A stretch of DNA of 64,000 bases, taken from assembly GCF_032118995.1 (NCBI RefSeq), contig NC_092650.1, forward strand, positions 15,642,501-15,706,500, written 5' to 3'. Position numbers and translations under genes: made by a program. The notes under the pieces are model-generated. The model saw only the letters and a program-made list of their open reading frames with translations. It made no database searches and was not told where the DNA came from. Numbering within the stretch: the stretch's first letter is position 1; each line of letters starts with the position of its first letter. This DNA comes from Asterias amurensis. Taxonomy: Eukaryota; Echinodermata; Asteroidea; Forcipulatida; Asteriidae. Positions 1-11,910 of this stretch are shown piece by piece.

Positions 1-542
1 TTAAACAAAAAAATAAGAAGAATAATAATAGTTTGAATAAATAAACGAAGAATCCCTTTGTTTTCTATAAAGAGTGGCTCTTCAAGGGAAAAGTTTGTTC
101 ATTTCTTTCTACCAATTGTTTGTGGTGATGATGTCACGTTTTCAATCCCATGTTCGTCTCGTTGAGTAAATCGTTGGAGTTTTACCCTGCACGATGTTTT
201 TCTTAGATGTCGCATTTGTATTCTATTTCTCTACCACATGTTCTGGATTTCGTCTTAGTTTAGGCTTACATGTACGTTTCAATTTTTGGTTACTGAATAT
301 TATTTATTCATTTTTCTTTTTTCTTTTTTTTCTTTTTTTTTTTGGGGGGGAGGTTTTTTTTTAAACATACACCGGTGTGTTAGCACTGTACACTCAGTAC
401 TTTTCCGAGTCCTGTAAAAAAAATCTCACAGGCATATTACTCGGGTACTGAGTAATAGATGAGCAGTTTGATGGATTTTTGCACTCTATACAATTTTTCA
501 TTATTATTTTTCATGAGTATTATTTTTCGTTATTGTTTTTAG
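1..542. other. Upstream intron, no coding exon seen
   Basis: AT-rich sequence with T-runs around 310-360 and a reverse SINE piece at 357-466. It ends at the acceptor of the first visible HYR-like exon, so it is most likely the intron upstream of that exon. Confidence 0.5.
357..466 (-). mobile_element. SINE 3' fragment
   Basis: The reverse complement matches 40530-40650 along its length (spacer ending ACAGGACTCGG, then an ACTGAGT segment and a CACCGGTGTAT end). The tRNA-like head is missing here. The T-rich run at 310-360 would be its A-rich tail. Confidence 0.6.
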
Positions 543-3500
543 GTTTCCAGATTAGTTGCTCACCTGTAGCGGTTGATGCAACACCAAACACCCTCAACTT
601 CATTAACCTGCCTCAACCAACTTTCAGCGGTACTACTATTACCCCGACCTTTATCTACACCGATCAAACCGGGAACACTATTCCAAATCCCAGGGCATTT
701 ATGGTGACTTCTCCTCAGAACGGCGTCATCATGGTTAATGTTGGTGTGAGTGGCAGCGTCGGTAATCAGCAGGACTCTTGTACCATCGTTGTGACAGTCA
801 CAGGTTTGTATCTATTAATCCATTTATGTTAATTTTGTATACAATTTTGATTTTGTTACTTTTCTAATGTGCTTATAAAATTCTCGTTATTTTCCAAAAA
901 GAGTATGGAATAAGCATCCTATTGAGTTGAATTGAATGGAATGGAATTGGGATGAATTGTATTGAATTGAATTGAACTGAAATAAATTTAGTTGAATTGA
1001 AACGAGAATTAATCAAAATGAACTGAATTGAATTGAATCAAACTGAATTGAATTGAATTGAATTTGGTCTCTCCTTTTCTCAACGTAGTCTTCACCATCA
1101 AACAGGAATCTTGTTTGTTTTTAGACGATTTTTTCTTCAGTCAAAAGGTCAAATTCAATGCCTTTTTGATTGAATTTATAAAAACAAATTCAGGAATGAG
1201 CTTTAAAGACAAAAGACAATGCCAACAGCATTCCCTTATAAGGAGTTGTTTACGCGAGTGCGGCGGAGGGCTTTACCATTTCATAGCTGGAGGGGTGTTG
1301 TGTTCAAAGTAATCATTTTGAATAATTATAATTGTTGCATTTTTTTTTACTTTTTGACCAAAAGTGTTGATTTTTTTTTACCGAAAAGGTATTTATGAAT
1401 GGGAATATCAAAGTGTGTTGAATCGGTTTTCAACTAATGGTTTAAACCCGCCGAGGCCTGGTTCTTGATAATTTACCTTGACTTTGTCTCGGTAAAATTA
1501 TCAATAAGGCCGTGTCTGAAACGACGACTTCGGCTACAGCTACGTCTAGATCAGCGCGTCTACCAGTGTTGAAGAATAGGCAGACGTGCGCGATCTAGCC
1601 GTAGCTGTAGCCGAAGTCGCCGTTTCGGACACGGCCTAAGTTCCTGTAAAGGTAAATGGTTCTCAAGACGTAATTCATAACGCTTCCTACTAGGTATGTT
1701 TTTATAGCGATTCAATTGTTTGAGTAATTTTAAGTACACCCGCACTCCATTGCTTGTTGGTTGTTTTTTGTAGCGCAGCGCCATGAGCGCTGCTTGCTGG
1801 GGATATTGACGCAATACAAGTTTTCATTATTATTATTACTTAAAGTTTTGATACATATAGGCTTGTGATAATATGGGTGGCATTCACTTGTTGCTAAACG
1901 TTATTGATGTTTATAAATTTAATCTATATTTCCAAATTTCAGTAAATAATCCGTGCTTCCCCAGCCCATGCCCGACTGGACAAGAGTGCTTTTTCGCTGG
2001 AGACACATTCCTCTGTGTGGCAGCACGTAAGTTATGTTTTACTTTCCTCAGTAATACATTGAACTGTCGTAATTCTTTAATGAGAGTATGGAAATAAATG
2101 TATTCTTGAATTGAATTGAATTGAATTGAATTGAATTGAATTGAAAATCCACTCCAATGATCTGTTTCTCTTTGTTTTCCAATAGGTCGGCGTAGACGAT
2201 CAGTCGACCGACTTGGTAAGTCCACTGCCTTTGACAATGCTTGATCCTTTAACGTAGAGATTCAACCATGTTTGTGTCTGATCCAATAATTTGTTTTACA
2301 TTTCTGACGTGGCTGACAAGTCTAGCGCACTGGACTCGAGCTCCGGTGTGTCTGAGTTTGGGTTCAAGTCCTGGTCTTGACACTTAGTGGCCTTTAAGTA
2401 TGTAAAGCTCTTGGTCCCATGTGTAATTGTGTTACGCATGAAAAAGAACCCCAGTGCACTTATCAAAAAGAGAAGGGGTTCGCCCCGGTGTTCCTGGCTT
2501 TAGCTGCTAAATGCGCCATAGCACCGTTTAAATCCTTATACGATGTTACATAATTGGGTCTCAGAATTCACCACTTCAATAACCTTTATATCTTTCTGAA
2601 AATGTGTATATTTTAAACACATTGAGTACCTACATGTACCTTGTAAGGTAGTGACGTGCGCAATATAAGACTTCGATATTATTATTATTAAAGTAACATT
2701 ACATAATTATTTTTTGGTAACAAAGCAATTGCTGGCAGTATGCACTTTATGTAATCCAACATATAAATAATTGAGATCGAGAATCTCCTCTGCCTACAAC
2801 AAACTGTGATGTGTTCGGTTCTTCTTCGATAAATTCTTTTTTAAGTGATACTAACTCTTGCATTCCCCGAATTGCTTCTTTCTTTTTTTTTTGCGTTTTG
2901 GATCTAAAATACCCAGCTTCAAAGTAAGTCTAATTACCAAATCAAAGTGTATCGTGCTGATTTGTGTTGTCGTGGTAAATTCTAAAGCCAAGCATTTCCT
3001 ATTAGGGTGACAATGCCCTCTCATGATAGCATGAAAATTTACCGATCCAGTAGGCTCCGCCCACGGCGCACATGTGAGCAAGAACACGTGGGGCTCTGCA
3101 ATGCCTTTCTGTTAGGGTAACAATGCCCTCCCGTGATAGCATGTAAATTGACCGATCCAGTAGGCTCCTCCCACGACGCACATGTGAGCAAGAACACATG
3201 GGGCTCTCCAATGCCTTTTTTGCACAACTCTGCCGCACGCACCAAGATTGGCGCACGCATGTCGGACCTTAATGTCGGACCTCCGTTGCGTTGTGATTGG
3301 TCAATACGCAATGGGGCGGAGCTTAATGGATCGGTCTATTATGGTTCATGTACATGTACGATTAATGACACTTTTGGAGTACATAAAATAGGTAGACATG
3401 TACGATCTTGACACTGGAAGAGTTAACTAATGTATCTTTGATGCTTTGCTAATATCTATTAATGATTTTTTTGCTTTGTCTGTTTTTAACAACTTTTGTG

Positions 3501-4743
3501 TGTATTTTTGTCTTATTAGTGTAAGGTGCTATGATCATGCTGTTTGGAATAGCACTATACAATCACTGTATTTTAGTATTATATACAAATATTGACTGCT
3601 TCGAGTGCTATGGTTAAAACTATGACTCCCGAGGTGATCCACGGAGCGTTCTATTTTCCCGAGGCGAAGCCGAGGGAAAATAGAACGCTCCGGGGATCAC
3701 CGAGGGAGTCATAGTTTTTAACCATTGCACGAGTAAATGCAGTCAATATTTGTTTTATAACACCCCAAACATTTCTAAAACCTGTATTATTATTATTAAG
3801 TTACAGACCTGAATGCTACATTCCACGGACGACGCGAACACAGATTGCAAACACTTTTACCTACTGTGTTGCATGTAGTGTCGGACAATCCGAAATGGTT
3901 ACAGACTATTAATTTATCATCCTCGTACACGCAACGGACGTCTGGGTACTGCACGCCGTGTGCTAGTCTGTCGGACTAGCGCACGGCGCCATGTGCTAGT
4001 CTTCGGACTAGCGCATGGCAAACCGACGCTCTATCACACGGCCGTCGTCTAGCAAAACTAAGACATGTCATGTGACGCGCTCTAAACCAATGAGCAGGCA
4101 CAATACCTGCAAGGGGTGTTATAATGTATATTATCTGTATTGGTCTCCGTACAAACACCTTGTGAGGTTGTCGTCGTACGTCGGGTAGGGGTCTAGCCGC
4201 ATCGCGGCTTGGCAAAAATATTATTTTTATATTATTTGTTTCATATTTGTTTCTGGTTAATGATGTTGATATTCTTCTTTTCCTCAGTTTAGGTCATTTT
4301 TATGGTTGATATGTATATTGTTGACTTCCAACATTATAGTTATTTATTCTAATTCTACGTTTTATTTTTGTTCATTTTTACTTTTTATGGTTTTCACAGT
4401 CAAAGGTTACTTTAGTTACTATTGGTTATGCTTTCTTGTTTCTTGCTTGATGATACCTGTTAGTGTCAATTACGACCACACTGTTGGTTATAAATATATA
4501 AATAATTTTTTTAAACAAAATTAAACATTCCTTCTGTCTTTTCTACATCTACATCTATGTGGGTACTCATCAAAGCCTATTTGGCATCTAGATAATATGG
4601 TTGATTGGTTAATTTCAAAAACTTAAGGAGGCTGAATTGAGTTTTTATTATTACATCAGCAAGAAAAGTTAACAATTTATAGATATTAAAATGTATACAC
4701 AAAAATAGAGAATTTTAAGTCGTTATAACCAGAAATATGTGGA

Positions 4744-4806
<63 letters not shown>

Positions 4807-6358
4807 CAAGTCGCCTGACACACAAGGCCTGAAGGCCACTTCAAGGTGTGGGCTACAATTATTTTTTCCAGAGGCCGTTGCCGCCTACTCCTAGGGCTGA
4901 AACAGGGTTACCCCTTTCACAGTCCATACGAATGTTGGGCTTGGGTATCATCAATTCAAAGCCTGGCCGGTAGAGCAGAAAGCACTACCTCCCCAATTTT
5001 ATGTAGCAAGTGTCACGACTGGGATCCGAACCCACACCCTGCCGATCAAACACCAGTGCTTGAATCCGGTGCTCTTAACCACTCGGCCAAGACACTGCTA
5101 CACCATTTGGATGACAGTAACAGCAACTCAAAACATGGACAACAATGACAGCAGCTTTCTTTTTTTGCCCGCTTATACAGAATTACCAGGTGGTGTTTCA
5201 TTGTGTGACTCTCATCCTTGTGCGCACAACGGTACCTGCCTGTCTGTAATGACTCCCACTCTAGGAGAAGCAATGCGCTGCCAGTGTGCGCCTGGATGGA
5301 CCGGACCCACCTGTCTCAATGGTATGTAGGCTTCACTACACTCCTCTTCAGTTCAGTTCAGTTTATTTTCCACTCAAGCAATTATCTTATAAAATTACAG
5401 TTATTGGGCCAAATGAAAGAAATTAAAACTTGTTAGCGTCCCATCCCTTCTTTCTTTGCACTCATAAACATTCATTATTTGTATAATAATATTATGTTAA
5501 TCCTGACCAGCTTGAAATGGGTTGTCTTTGTCCCTAGTTCCCTGCTGTTCCCTCTCCCATCCTTTTTCCTGGCCTTAAGGCCCAGTCCCACTGCAGCGAT
5601 AACGAGAACGATAGCGACACTACTTAAAGAGAACGCCTTAAAGAGAATGCATTCTATTGGTTGAATGAGCATGTGCGTATTCTGCGTGGAGCAGATCAAC
5701 CAATACAATGCGTTCTCTAGCGTCGTGATCGTTATCGTTCTCGTTAACGCTGCAGTGTGACTCGGCCTTCTCCCAATCTACCCTCATCATCTATTCTTCA
5801 CATGTTCCTTATTGTATCCAAACCTTATGTCAGTCATCTTCATTCAGAACCAGTGCTTTAGTTGCTCAATATGTTTATTTTATTTTTTTATTTTTTTCAG
5901 TAACTCAGCTTTTATTTGCAATTATATGTATTGTTATTATACTTTGTGAAATGGTCGAATATATAATAATAATAATGATCTGTTACAGAAGGCAGCGCTT
6001 TTGGGAACAGCGAGGATCCTGAGAAAGACCCTTGAGATCTAAGGCTACGGGACGTAGCCCGACTTGAGGAGTTACCGGCACAAAGGAAAATGAGATCTTT
6101 CTTTTGCATGCTGTGATAAAATGAAACAATAACCCTAACATGTTGTTTTTGTGTGTGACAGAAATGTATGAGGTAGAGCGACCAGGCGAGCGTTCACCAG
6201 AGGTGTGGGATAAAGAGGAACTGGGCATGCACTGGATGACGGTGGCCGTGATCGGTATCCTCGCCCTGATCATTATGACTATGTCCGTCTCGTTCTTGTG
6301 TTTTGCATCAAGTAGGATGCGTTTCCAACGTAGGGATGACGTCAAGCTCATACACTAA
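543..6358 (+). CDS. HYR-like/EGF single-pass membrane protein, 3' part
   Basis: Proposed exons are ~543-803 (acceptor AG at 541-542, or 549-550), 1943-2026, 2186-2215, 5181-5321 and 6162-6358. All joins are in frame (each internal exon starts with two bases completing a codon) and have GT donors and AG acceptors. Exon 1 encodes a ~85-aa beta-rich segment whose end (QQDSCTIVVTVT) resembles a HYR (hyalin repeat) domain; this is tentative. Exon 2 gives a short EGF-like Cys cluster (NPCFPSPCPTGQEC). The 30-nt exon encodes RRRRRSVDRL, a furin-type basic site. Exon 4 is a canonical EGF domain (CDSHPC...NGTC...CQCAPGWTGPTC). The last exon carries a ~22-aa TM helix followed by a short basic cytosolic tail ending RRDDVKLIH. 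The 5' end lies outside the window. Probable extracellular adhesion or receptor role; the family is not identified. AATAAA at 6833-6838 is a candidate polyadenylation signal. Confidence 0.75.
925..1063. repeat. (GAATT)n microsatellite, degenerate
   Basis: About 140 bp of imperfect TTGAA pentamers in intron 1 of the HYR/EGF gene. A cleaner short run of the same motif lies at 2108-2146, in the next intron. Confidence 0.9.
1427..1503. repeat. Interspersed repeat piece
   Basis: The block GGTTTTCAACTAATGG...AGGCCTGGTTCTTGATAATTT recurs at 51389-51445 in a ZDHHC1 intron with few changes. It carries an internal inverted repeat (GATAATTTACC / GGTAAAATTATC). The family is unknown. Confidence 0.5.
1505..1638. 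mobile_element. Palindromic MITE (foldback)
   Basis: Two arms of about 60 bp (ends AAGGCCGTGTCTGAAACG and its near complement) meet at a short centre near 1570. No coding capacity. It lies in intron 1 of the HYR/EGF gene. Confidence 0.75.
2108..2146. repeat. (TTGAA)n microsatellite
   Basis: About eight tandem TTGAA units, 40 bp upstream of the 30-nt furin-site exon. Confidence 0.95.
2305..2692 (+). mobile_element. tRNA-derived SINE
   Basis: The head has pol III box-like motifs (box A near 2310, box B GGGTTCAAGTCC near 2362), followed by a body with AAGAGAAGGGGTTCGCC. The 3' end is GCGCAATATAAGACTTCG plus ATT repeats. The body matches the SINE at 24990-25370. It sits in intron 3 of the HYR/EGF gene. 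Confidence 0.75.
3002..3226. repeat. 111-bp tandem duplication
   Basis: Two head-to-tail copies (3002-3112 and 3113-3226) beginning TTAGGGTRACAATGCCCTC, roughly 90% alike. Reverse-strand reading frames here repeat for that reason and are not genes. Confidence 0.9.
3574..3769. mobile_element. Palindromic MITE
   Basis: The core palindrome at 3611-3724 (arms of about 55 bp, TGGTTAAAACTATGACTCCC) is flanked by weaker outer arms containing CAAATATTGACTGC. It is an inverted-repeat element in intron 3 of the HYR/EGF gene. Confidence 0.7.
3954..4018. repeat. Two tandem hairpins
   Basis: Two consecutive stem-loops share the core GTGCTAGTC-loop-GACTAGCGC (3954-3988 and 3989-4018). They lie between inverted copies of ATAACACCCC (3758) and GGGGTGTTAT (4114), so they may be the middle of a larger foldback element. 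Confidence 0.65.
4745..5098 (-). mobile_element. tRNA-derived SINE with long A tail
   Basis: On the minus strand the head near 5098 reads as a Ser/Leu-type tRNA 5' half (TGGCCGAGTGGTTAAGAGC). This is followed by a box B motif (GGTTCGGATCCC), a body, and a tail of about 44 A (T run at 4760-4803). The uninterrupted tail suggests recent insertion. It ends ~80 bp before the EGF exon at 5181. Confidence 0.85.
5575..5769. mobile_element. Palindromic MITE, GGCCCRGTCCCACTGCAG type
   Basis: Starts at TTAA (5575-5578). Its inverted ends are CCCACTGCAGCGATAACGAG and the complement. A cleaner second copy lies at 50699-50872. It sits in the last intron of the HYR/EGF gene. Confidence 0.8.
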
Positions 6359-7551
6359 GAAGTCACCTCTGATAAAATTATACTCCACACTTTCAAATTT
6401 GATTGTTAAGAGATTAGACTTGCGAAAATGAATGCTTTGGCTACTGGCTACTGGCTACATCCACTTGACTAATTTTTTCCCCTGAAGTTACAAATGTTAG
6501 AGTCAGACCAAAATATAGCTTTCTGAAAAGTAGCTGTGACTTTTGTTGGTGTACAAAATTACAAAAAGTTGAATTGTTGGGCGAGACTGTTTGGTTGTTC
6601 AGTTCTAGGAGTTACCATGTCGTGCAGATGCAGCTCACAAGGTTTTAAGTTTTTTTTGTTATATCCCCGTGGATGTTTTTAAAGTAACTGGCTATTAAAA
6701 CGAAACATTTTGACGGGAAACTATTAACAATATTTGCCCAGATTGATTTAACATTCCCCGCATTTAAAAAAAGGTGACTATAAAAGTAATGGAGTATATG
6801 AACTTCAGTGTTTGACTTCTTAAATGCAGACCAATAAAACCCTTAAATAATTTGTCTAAATGTATACTTATCGGTTTTAAGTTTAAAAAGCAGCATGTTT
6901 TATGAGAGCAAAAATTTGAGAAATTCGAGAATAGAAAATGAATACATTTTTGGTTAATACATCAGCTCGTCTCTGTTGGATTTTGTTGAAACAACTCATT
7001 AATATAAAGAAAACATATTATTCTGTTTAGCTTGTAGATTCCAACCCATGGCCCAATTTTCTGAAGCTGTTTTTATCGGTACTAAGCAAGTTTTTGAAGT
7101 AATACAGCAGAAGAATGAGGGCAAAAGAAAGTGTATTTCATATGCGGTCAATATCATACAATGGGTTTGAAGTGTTGCTTCACTCATGTAAGCTCACAGG
7201 AACTTTTACAGTTGAGTACTTTTGTTTAGGTAGGCATCGACTGTGACATTGGGCAAAGAGCAGCTACATATGCAGAAATTGTCTACCAGAAGGCTTTTTG
7301 AAAATTGGCCCAGGGGTCGGTGAAAGATTAACATATTTGACTAAAATACGGTTTTTGAGTAGCTTTAGAAAATATTCAGCTTTCTATAAATAAATTTAGT
7401 TAATAAAAGTATCATACTGAAGGACTTTGGTCTATCTGTTTTATCTTTAGAGGTTAGTTTGTGTTCGACGATACTGTTACATGATGTTGTTGTCATTGTT
7501 TTTTTATGGTTTGTACAAAACACAAATTTACTCAATATTTAGCTCATATCT

Positions 7552-7682
7552 ATGGTGGCTCAAATCCGCCAATTCCTAGAGAATTCTTGTTTTATTTTAC
7601 GGCGATATATCGCCATACTATTGCGTTATATCGCTGTACTATTGCGTTAAGAGTTCTCTAGGAATTGTCTGATATAAGCCAT
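7552..7682. mobile_element. Palindromic MITE
   Basis: Arms ATGGTGGCTCAAAT...AATTCCTAGAGAATTC and the complement at 7650-7682 flank an AT-rich centre with CGATATATCG. Confidence 0.6.
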
Positions 7683-8170
7683 CGTACATATCCGTTTGTT
7701 CTAAAATGGTTGTACTGGTGGTAGGGGTGTACACGGCATTGCGTAGTAGGATAATTTTAAAACGATTTTATGTTGCTTCAAGGGACATTACATCTCTAGT
7801 CATTTGTTGGTATTTTGTCAAGCAAATTGAGGTAGGATTTAATATGAAATATCATTCCACTTGTGTATACTTTGTGACTGCCAAAAAAAAAAAACAGGAG
7901 CAAATGGTGACGTTTTAATATGAAATATCGTGCCAATGACCTGTATACATTTTGTCAGTCTGTAACTGCGACAGAAAAATGGTACATTTTGTCAGACAGA
8001 TCTTTTTGTCTCAAAACACACGCTCAAATAGCAGCCAGCAAAGTATTGCTCAGGAATATTCTCAAGAATACATTGTACATGTACATGTGTATACACCTTT
8101 GTTTGGCACCCTGTGTGCAACTGTATTCTGCAACAGCAAGTTCTAATCCGTTTATTACATAAAGGGATCT

Positions 8171-8252
8171 GACTATGTTGTTTTCTTTCAAGCTTCAGTT
8201 TGCCCACATTGACTATGTTGTTTTCTTTCAAGCTTCAGTTTGCCCACATTGA
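8171..8252. repeat. 41-bp perfect tandem duplication
   Basis: The segment GACTATGTTGTTTTCTTTCA...CCCACATT occurs twice head to tail without visible difference, so the duplication is recent. Confidence 0.95.
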
Positions 8253-9041
8253 TATAAAAGTACCTCTATGACAAACCGAAGAATTGATTTTTTCAGTTTT
8301 GAAATTTTTGGTGTACATTGTGTTTAATCTGGAAAAACTTTTTCTGTGTTTGTTTATTTCGGACAAGAGGAGAAAGTGATTGAACCAAACATTGAACCGA
8401 GATATTTAATCCCATGTGTTTCTTATAGTTAAGTGTCTGAACTTTAACTTTTTTGTGTCAAACAAAACTTTATTTGCTTGGGTAGGATTTTTTGTTTTGT
8501 ATTATGTCGTTGTAAAACCTACACTTTATATTCTCCATCGGGGTAAAGGGACAAATCAAAAACAAAATAGTGGTATGTATCCTTTTTATTGTATCTTGTA
8601 GCAATTTTTAGTGAGAACATTCTATCAGCAAATAAATTTGTTATTTTTTAGAGTTTTTTTACAGCGTTGTTTTTGTATTCATGGAGTGTGTATTCATTTA
8701 AGCTGGATAATAAAACTATGTATAGTGGAAAACAAAGATGTTTTTGGTGGGGTGTTTTTTGTGCATGGGGATAACTACAGATTTGTTTTCAAATGTAAGG
8801 GTAACCTTTAGTCAAGGCTATAGCCACAAAGTGTCTGGAAGGGAAACATCCGCTGCACATGCCAATCAAAAGCTCAGCAAATCGTGGTGCATTATCAACG
8901 AAGTTGCTGGTAGAAGGAGGAATCACCTTGGGAAACTCGAGGGTGACACAAGCGAAGAGAGGATCAAGGCTTGGTATTGTACACTTTAGTCAACTGCTAG
9001 GAACTCCTCCTATTGTGTAGGGGGCTGACGACGACATATCA

Positions 9042-9500
9042 ATGGTGCATGACAATCTCCATATTGAAGATGGGCCCTTTAGCATCTCAGAGTATGAGAA
9101 AGCTAAAGAGTCTCACAAACTAGGCAAAAGTTGCGGACCAGATGGAATAACTCCTGAAGTAGTTAAGCTCTGCAACATGGATAGCGATATACTAGATATG
9201 TGCAACCGGGCACATATGGGTAGGCACAAACCAGAGCAGTGTTCCTTATCAAACATATCGCCTATTCCTAAATCAGGGGACTTGCGTCAAACAGACAACT
9301 ACAAGGGAATTTGTCTGTCGTCAGTCATCGCTAAACTTTACAACAGAATGATCCTCAATCGAATCAGACCGGCTATTGACCCACATCTTAGAGAGAACCA
9401 GAACGGCTTTAGAGAAAACAGGTCGACTGTAGCTCAAGTGTTGGCTCTAAGAAGGATCATTAAAGGAGTAAAGAAAAGGAAACTACCAGAAGGCATTTGA
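9042..9500 (+). pseudogene. LINE RT fragment, N-terminal part
   Basis: A 152-codon open segment covering the early RT fingers: KLGKSCGPDGITPEVVK, then NISPIPKSGDLRQTDNYKGI, then QNGFRENRST. It ends in a stop just where the palm motif should start, because of a small deletion. It belongs to the LINE at 8800-10660. Confidence 0.85.
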
Positions 9501-9861
9501 CTCCATACACCGGGGGAAAATGATGAAAATACTAGCTGCTTACTGGGTCCCACTGCGGCTTGTCCAATCCATCAACGACATGTACACGAACACCAGGGCC
9601 AAGGTAGTATCTCCTGACGGTGAAACAAAGGAGTTTGAAATATCTGCTGGTGTGCTTCGCTAGCACCTTTTCTCTTCGTCATCCTCCTAGACTATGCTAT
9701 GAGACAGGCTGTCAGCGGCATAAGAGGAGGAGCTTGGATTCATAATCAACCCCAGACAGAGCAGGAGAGTAAGACCTACTTTACTTACAGACCTCGACTT
9801 TGCAGATGACATTGCCCTACTTACAGAGCAAATCAGTCAAGCACAAGAGCTTCTTGACAGG

Positions 9862-10563
9862 GTGGAGACTGAATGTCAAAAAGTGGGTCTGCAGTTGAAC
9901 ATCAAGAAGACAAAGTACATGGCATACAATACGGATGACGAGGGTACATGCCTCAAAGCAATCAATGGGGACAAACTTGAAAGACAGGCTGACTTCAAAT
10001 ATCTTGGGTCATGGATTGACAACACAAGCAGGGATATCAAAGTTAGGAAAGCTCTGGCCTGGAAAGCATTCCACAGCATGAAAAATGTATGGTGTACAAA
10101 GATGAGTAAACACCTGAAGCTACAGCTCTTCGTAGCCACTGTTGAATCAGTGCTACTCTATGGGTGCGAAGCATGGCCATTAACATCTGCTCTAGATAAA
10201 CAACTCGATGGTTGCTACACCAGAATGCTACGCCAAGTGCTTGGTGTCGGGAGCGAAGAACATAAATCAAACACAGACCTCTATCTCGGGTTCCCCAAGC
10301 TTAGCGCCAAAATCTACGCTAGAAGACTGAGGTTTGCAGGGCACTGCTATCGCCACCCTGAGCTTCCAGCCAGCAAGCTTGTGCTCTGGGAGCCCAAGCA
10401 AGGTCAAGCCCAAAGATGTCGAGGCCATCTTACCTATGTCGATCTGCTGAAAAAGGACACTGGATTTGTGACAGCTGGGGAAGTATCCACATGCTTGGGG
10501 GACAGGAAGACCTGGAGAAACCTCAGCCGTAATATCATTGACCGAGGACACCACTCCAAATAG
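9862..10563 (+). pseudogene. LINE RT C-terminal fragment
   Basis: A 233-codon open segment after the FADD catalytic block: LNIKKTKYMAYN, then FKYLGSWIDNT, then a thumb with VESVLLYGCEAWPLT and a tail LSAKIYARRLRFAGHC. It is the 3' part of the LINE ORF and not a host gene. Confidence 0.85.
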
Positions 10564-10660
10564 AAGAAGATTCACCACGATACCTTTCACAACTTGATTG
10601 CTGGGAGGTCATGGCGGCGTGCAATGCGATCGAGCAAAATGACTGGCTAGTTGACCGATG

Positions 10661-11910
10661 TGTAATTTTTCATACATTTTAAAAGAGCATAATCTATATA
10701 TGCTTTAGAATATTTGATACCACCTTTGGTTCAAAAGCTGTGAAATTAGAAACACCAAGAGATGAGAGAGAATGACATTGCGATAATAGTGTTGATACAA
10801 ATTATGTATCCCTGGGTGCGTTTCAACAGTTGTAACCAAAAATTGTTTCGGTTGCTTTTGCCATTGGTTTTGTTTTGCCACTGGCCATTAGAGAGGTTTA
10901 GCAGAGTCACCGATACTCTTACGTGAACGGATAGGTCATAATACGTCATCACTTTTTGAGGTCCATGTGACGAATAACCGTTGTACACAAGTTAGAATAG
11001 TCGCTCAAAACGGGAATCAGTCGCCATACACGTAAACGACGAGTATATTTTGAGCATGTTTTAGTCGCGGATTGTTATTTTTTAATGTACGAGGTTTCAC
11101 CATGTCTTTTAGAGGTATCATACATGGATGTAGTTGGACATTTGTTATCACCATGCGTCAGAAATGCAGCCATTTGGTTAATAGCGCCCTCTTGAGCCTC
11201 AAGTTGAGGGTATTCGTTAGAATTTTGCGAAACAGAACTACACAGCTCACTTGACGCGAATGTGTACAGTTCAATATCTGTATGTGTATTTGAATCCGCA
11301 ACTCTGCGAAACCTCTCTATTGACCGAAACACTTACTGGTTACAGTAATAAAACGCACCCTTTATCTCTAAGATTTACAAAGCATAAGAGCAATAAAGTT
11401 CACACTAGATTCAAAGTAATGTGTGCATTTAACAAATTGGTTTTTAATTAAGTCAGTCAGTACAGCAATTCATGTTTCGGCAATTAGTTTAATACCAACA
11501 CAGCAAAAGAAATCTTTTAAGGTTAAAGGAAAAAAAAGAACCCAGAGAAAGGAATAATTATGTGTTTTCAATAATGTACATAATTGATAAACTTACTAAA
11601 CTTTCAACCAACTACATAAAGATGCCCAAATAGAGTAAAAACACAGCAAGGCAAGGAGGTTCACCCAAAATCATGACTTGACTGTCATTACAAAACCACA
11701 TACACAGGTTATGTGTGTAGCTCAGAATTTTCACTGGATCAGAAGTTACTGGAATTTTCAGTGTGTTTTTTTGTGTGTGTAACTTTTTGTAAGGAAGTAT
11801 GGACTTAAAAAGCTAAAGTCTGGCACGATTATCAATTTTCAAAAGTATGTGTATCAAAGTAACCTAAGACTGCATGATTTAATCGATTTCAATGTTATTA
11901 CTGGCCCAGT
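10661..11910. other. Intergenic, no gene seen
   Basis: AT-rich sequence with only short unsupported open frames on both strands. No exon-like segment with good splice sites was recognised. Confidence 0.5.

Larger units (their letters stand above)
6359..8800. other. 3' UTR then AT-rich intergenic DNA
   Basis: The first part is probably the 3' UTR of the HYR/EGF gene (AATAAA at 6833). Beyond it there is no exon-like open frame. A foldback at 7552-7682 and a 41-bp direct duplication at 8171-8252 are the only structures seen. Confidence 0.5.
8800..10660 (+). mobile_element. 5'-truncated LINE with reverse transcriptase
   Basis: No endonuclease is visible. The sequence opens in the linker before the RT domain (KSWCIINEVAGRRRNHLGK, ~8870). 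RT motifs follow: QNGFRENRSTVAQVLALRR (~9400), KAFDSIHRGKM (~9500), the catalytic block DFADD (9796-9810), then the thumb and C-terminal part (ADFKYLGSW; LLYGCEAWPLT; RRLRFAGHC) to a stop at 10561-10563. The frame is broken: at ~9498 a short deletion removes the strand before KAFDS and shifts the frame, and at least one more shift or stop falls between 9660 and 9790. It is therefore a dead copy. RTE-like or related non-LTR clade is a guess. Confidence 0.9.
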
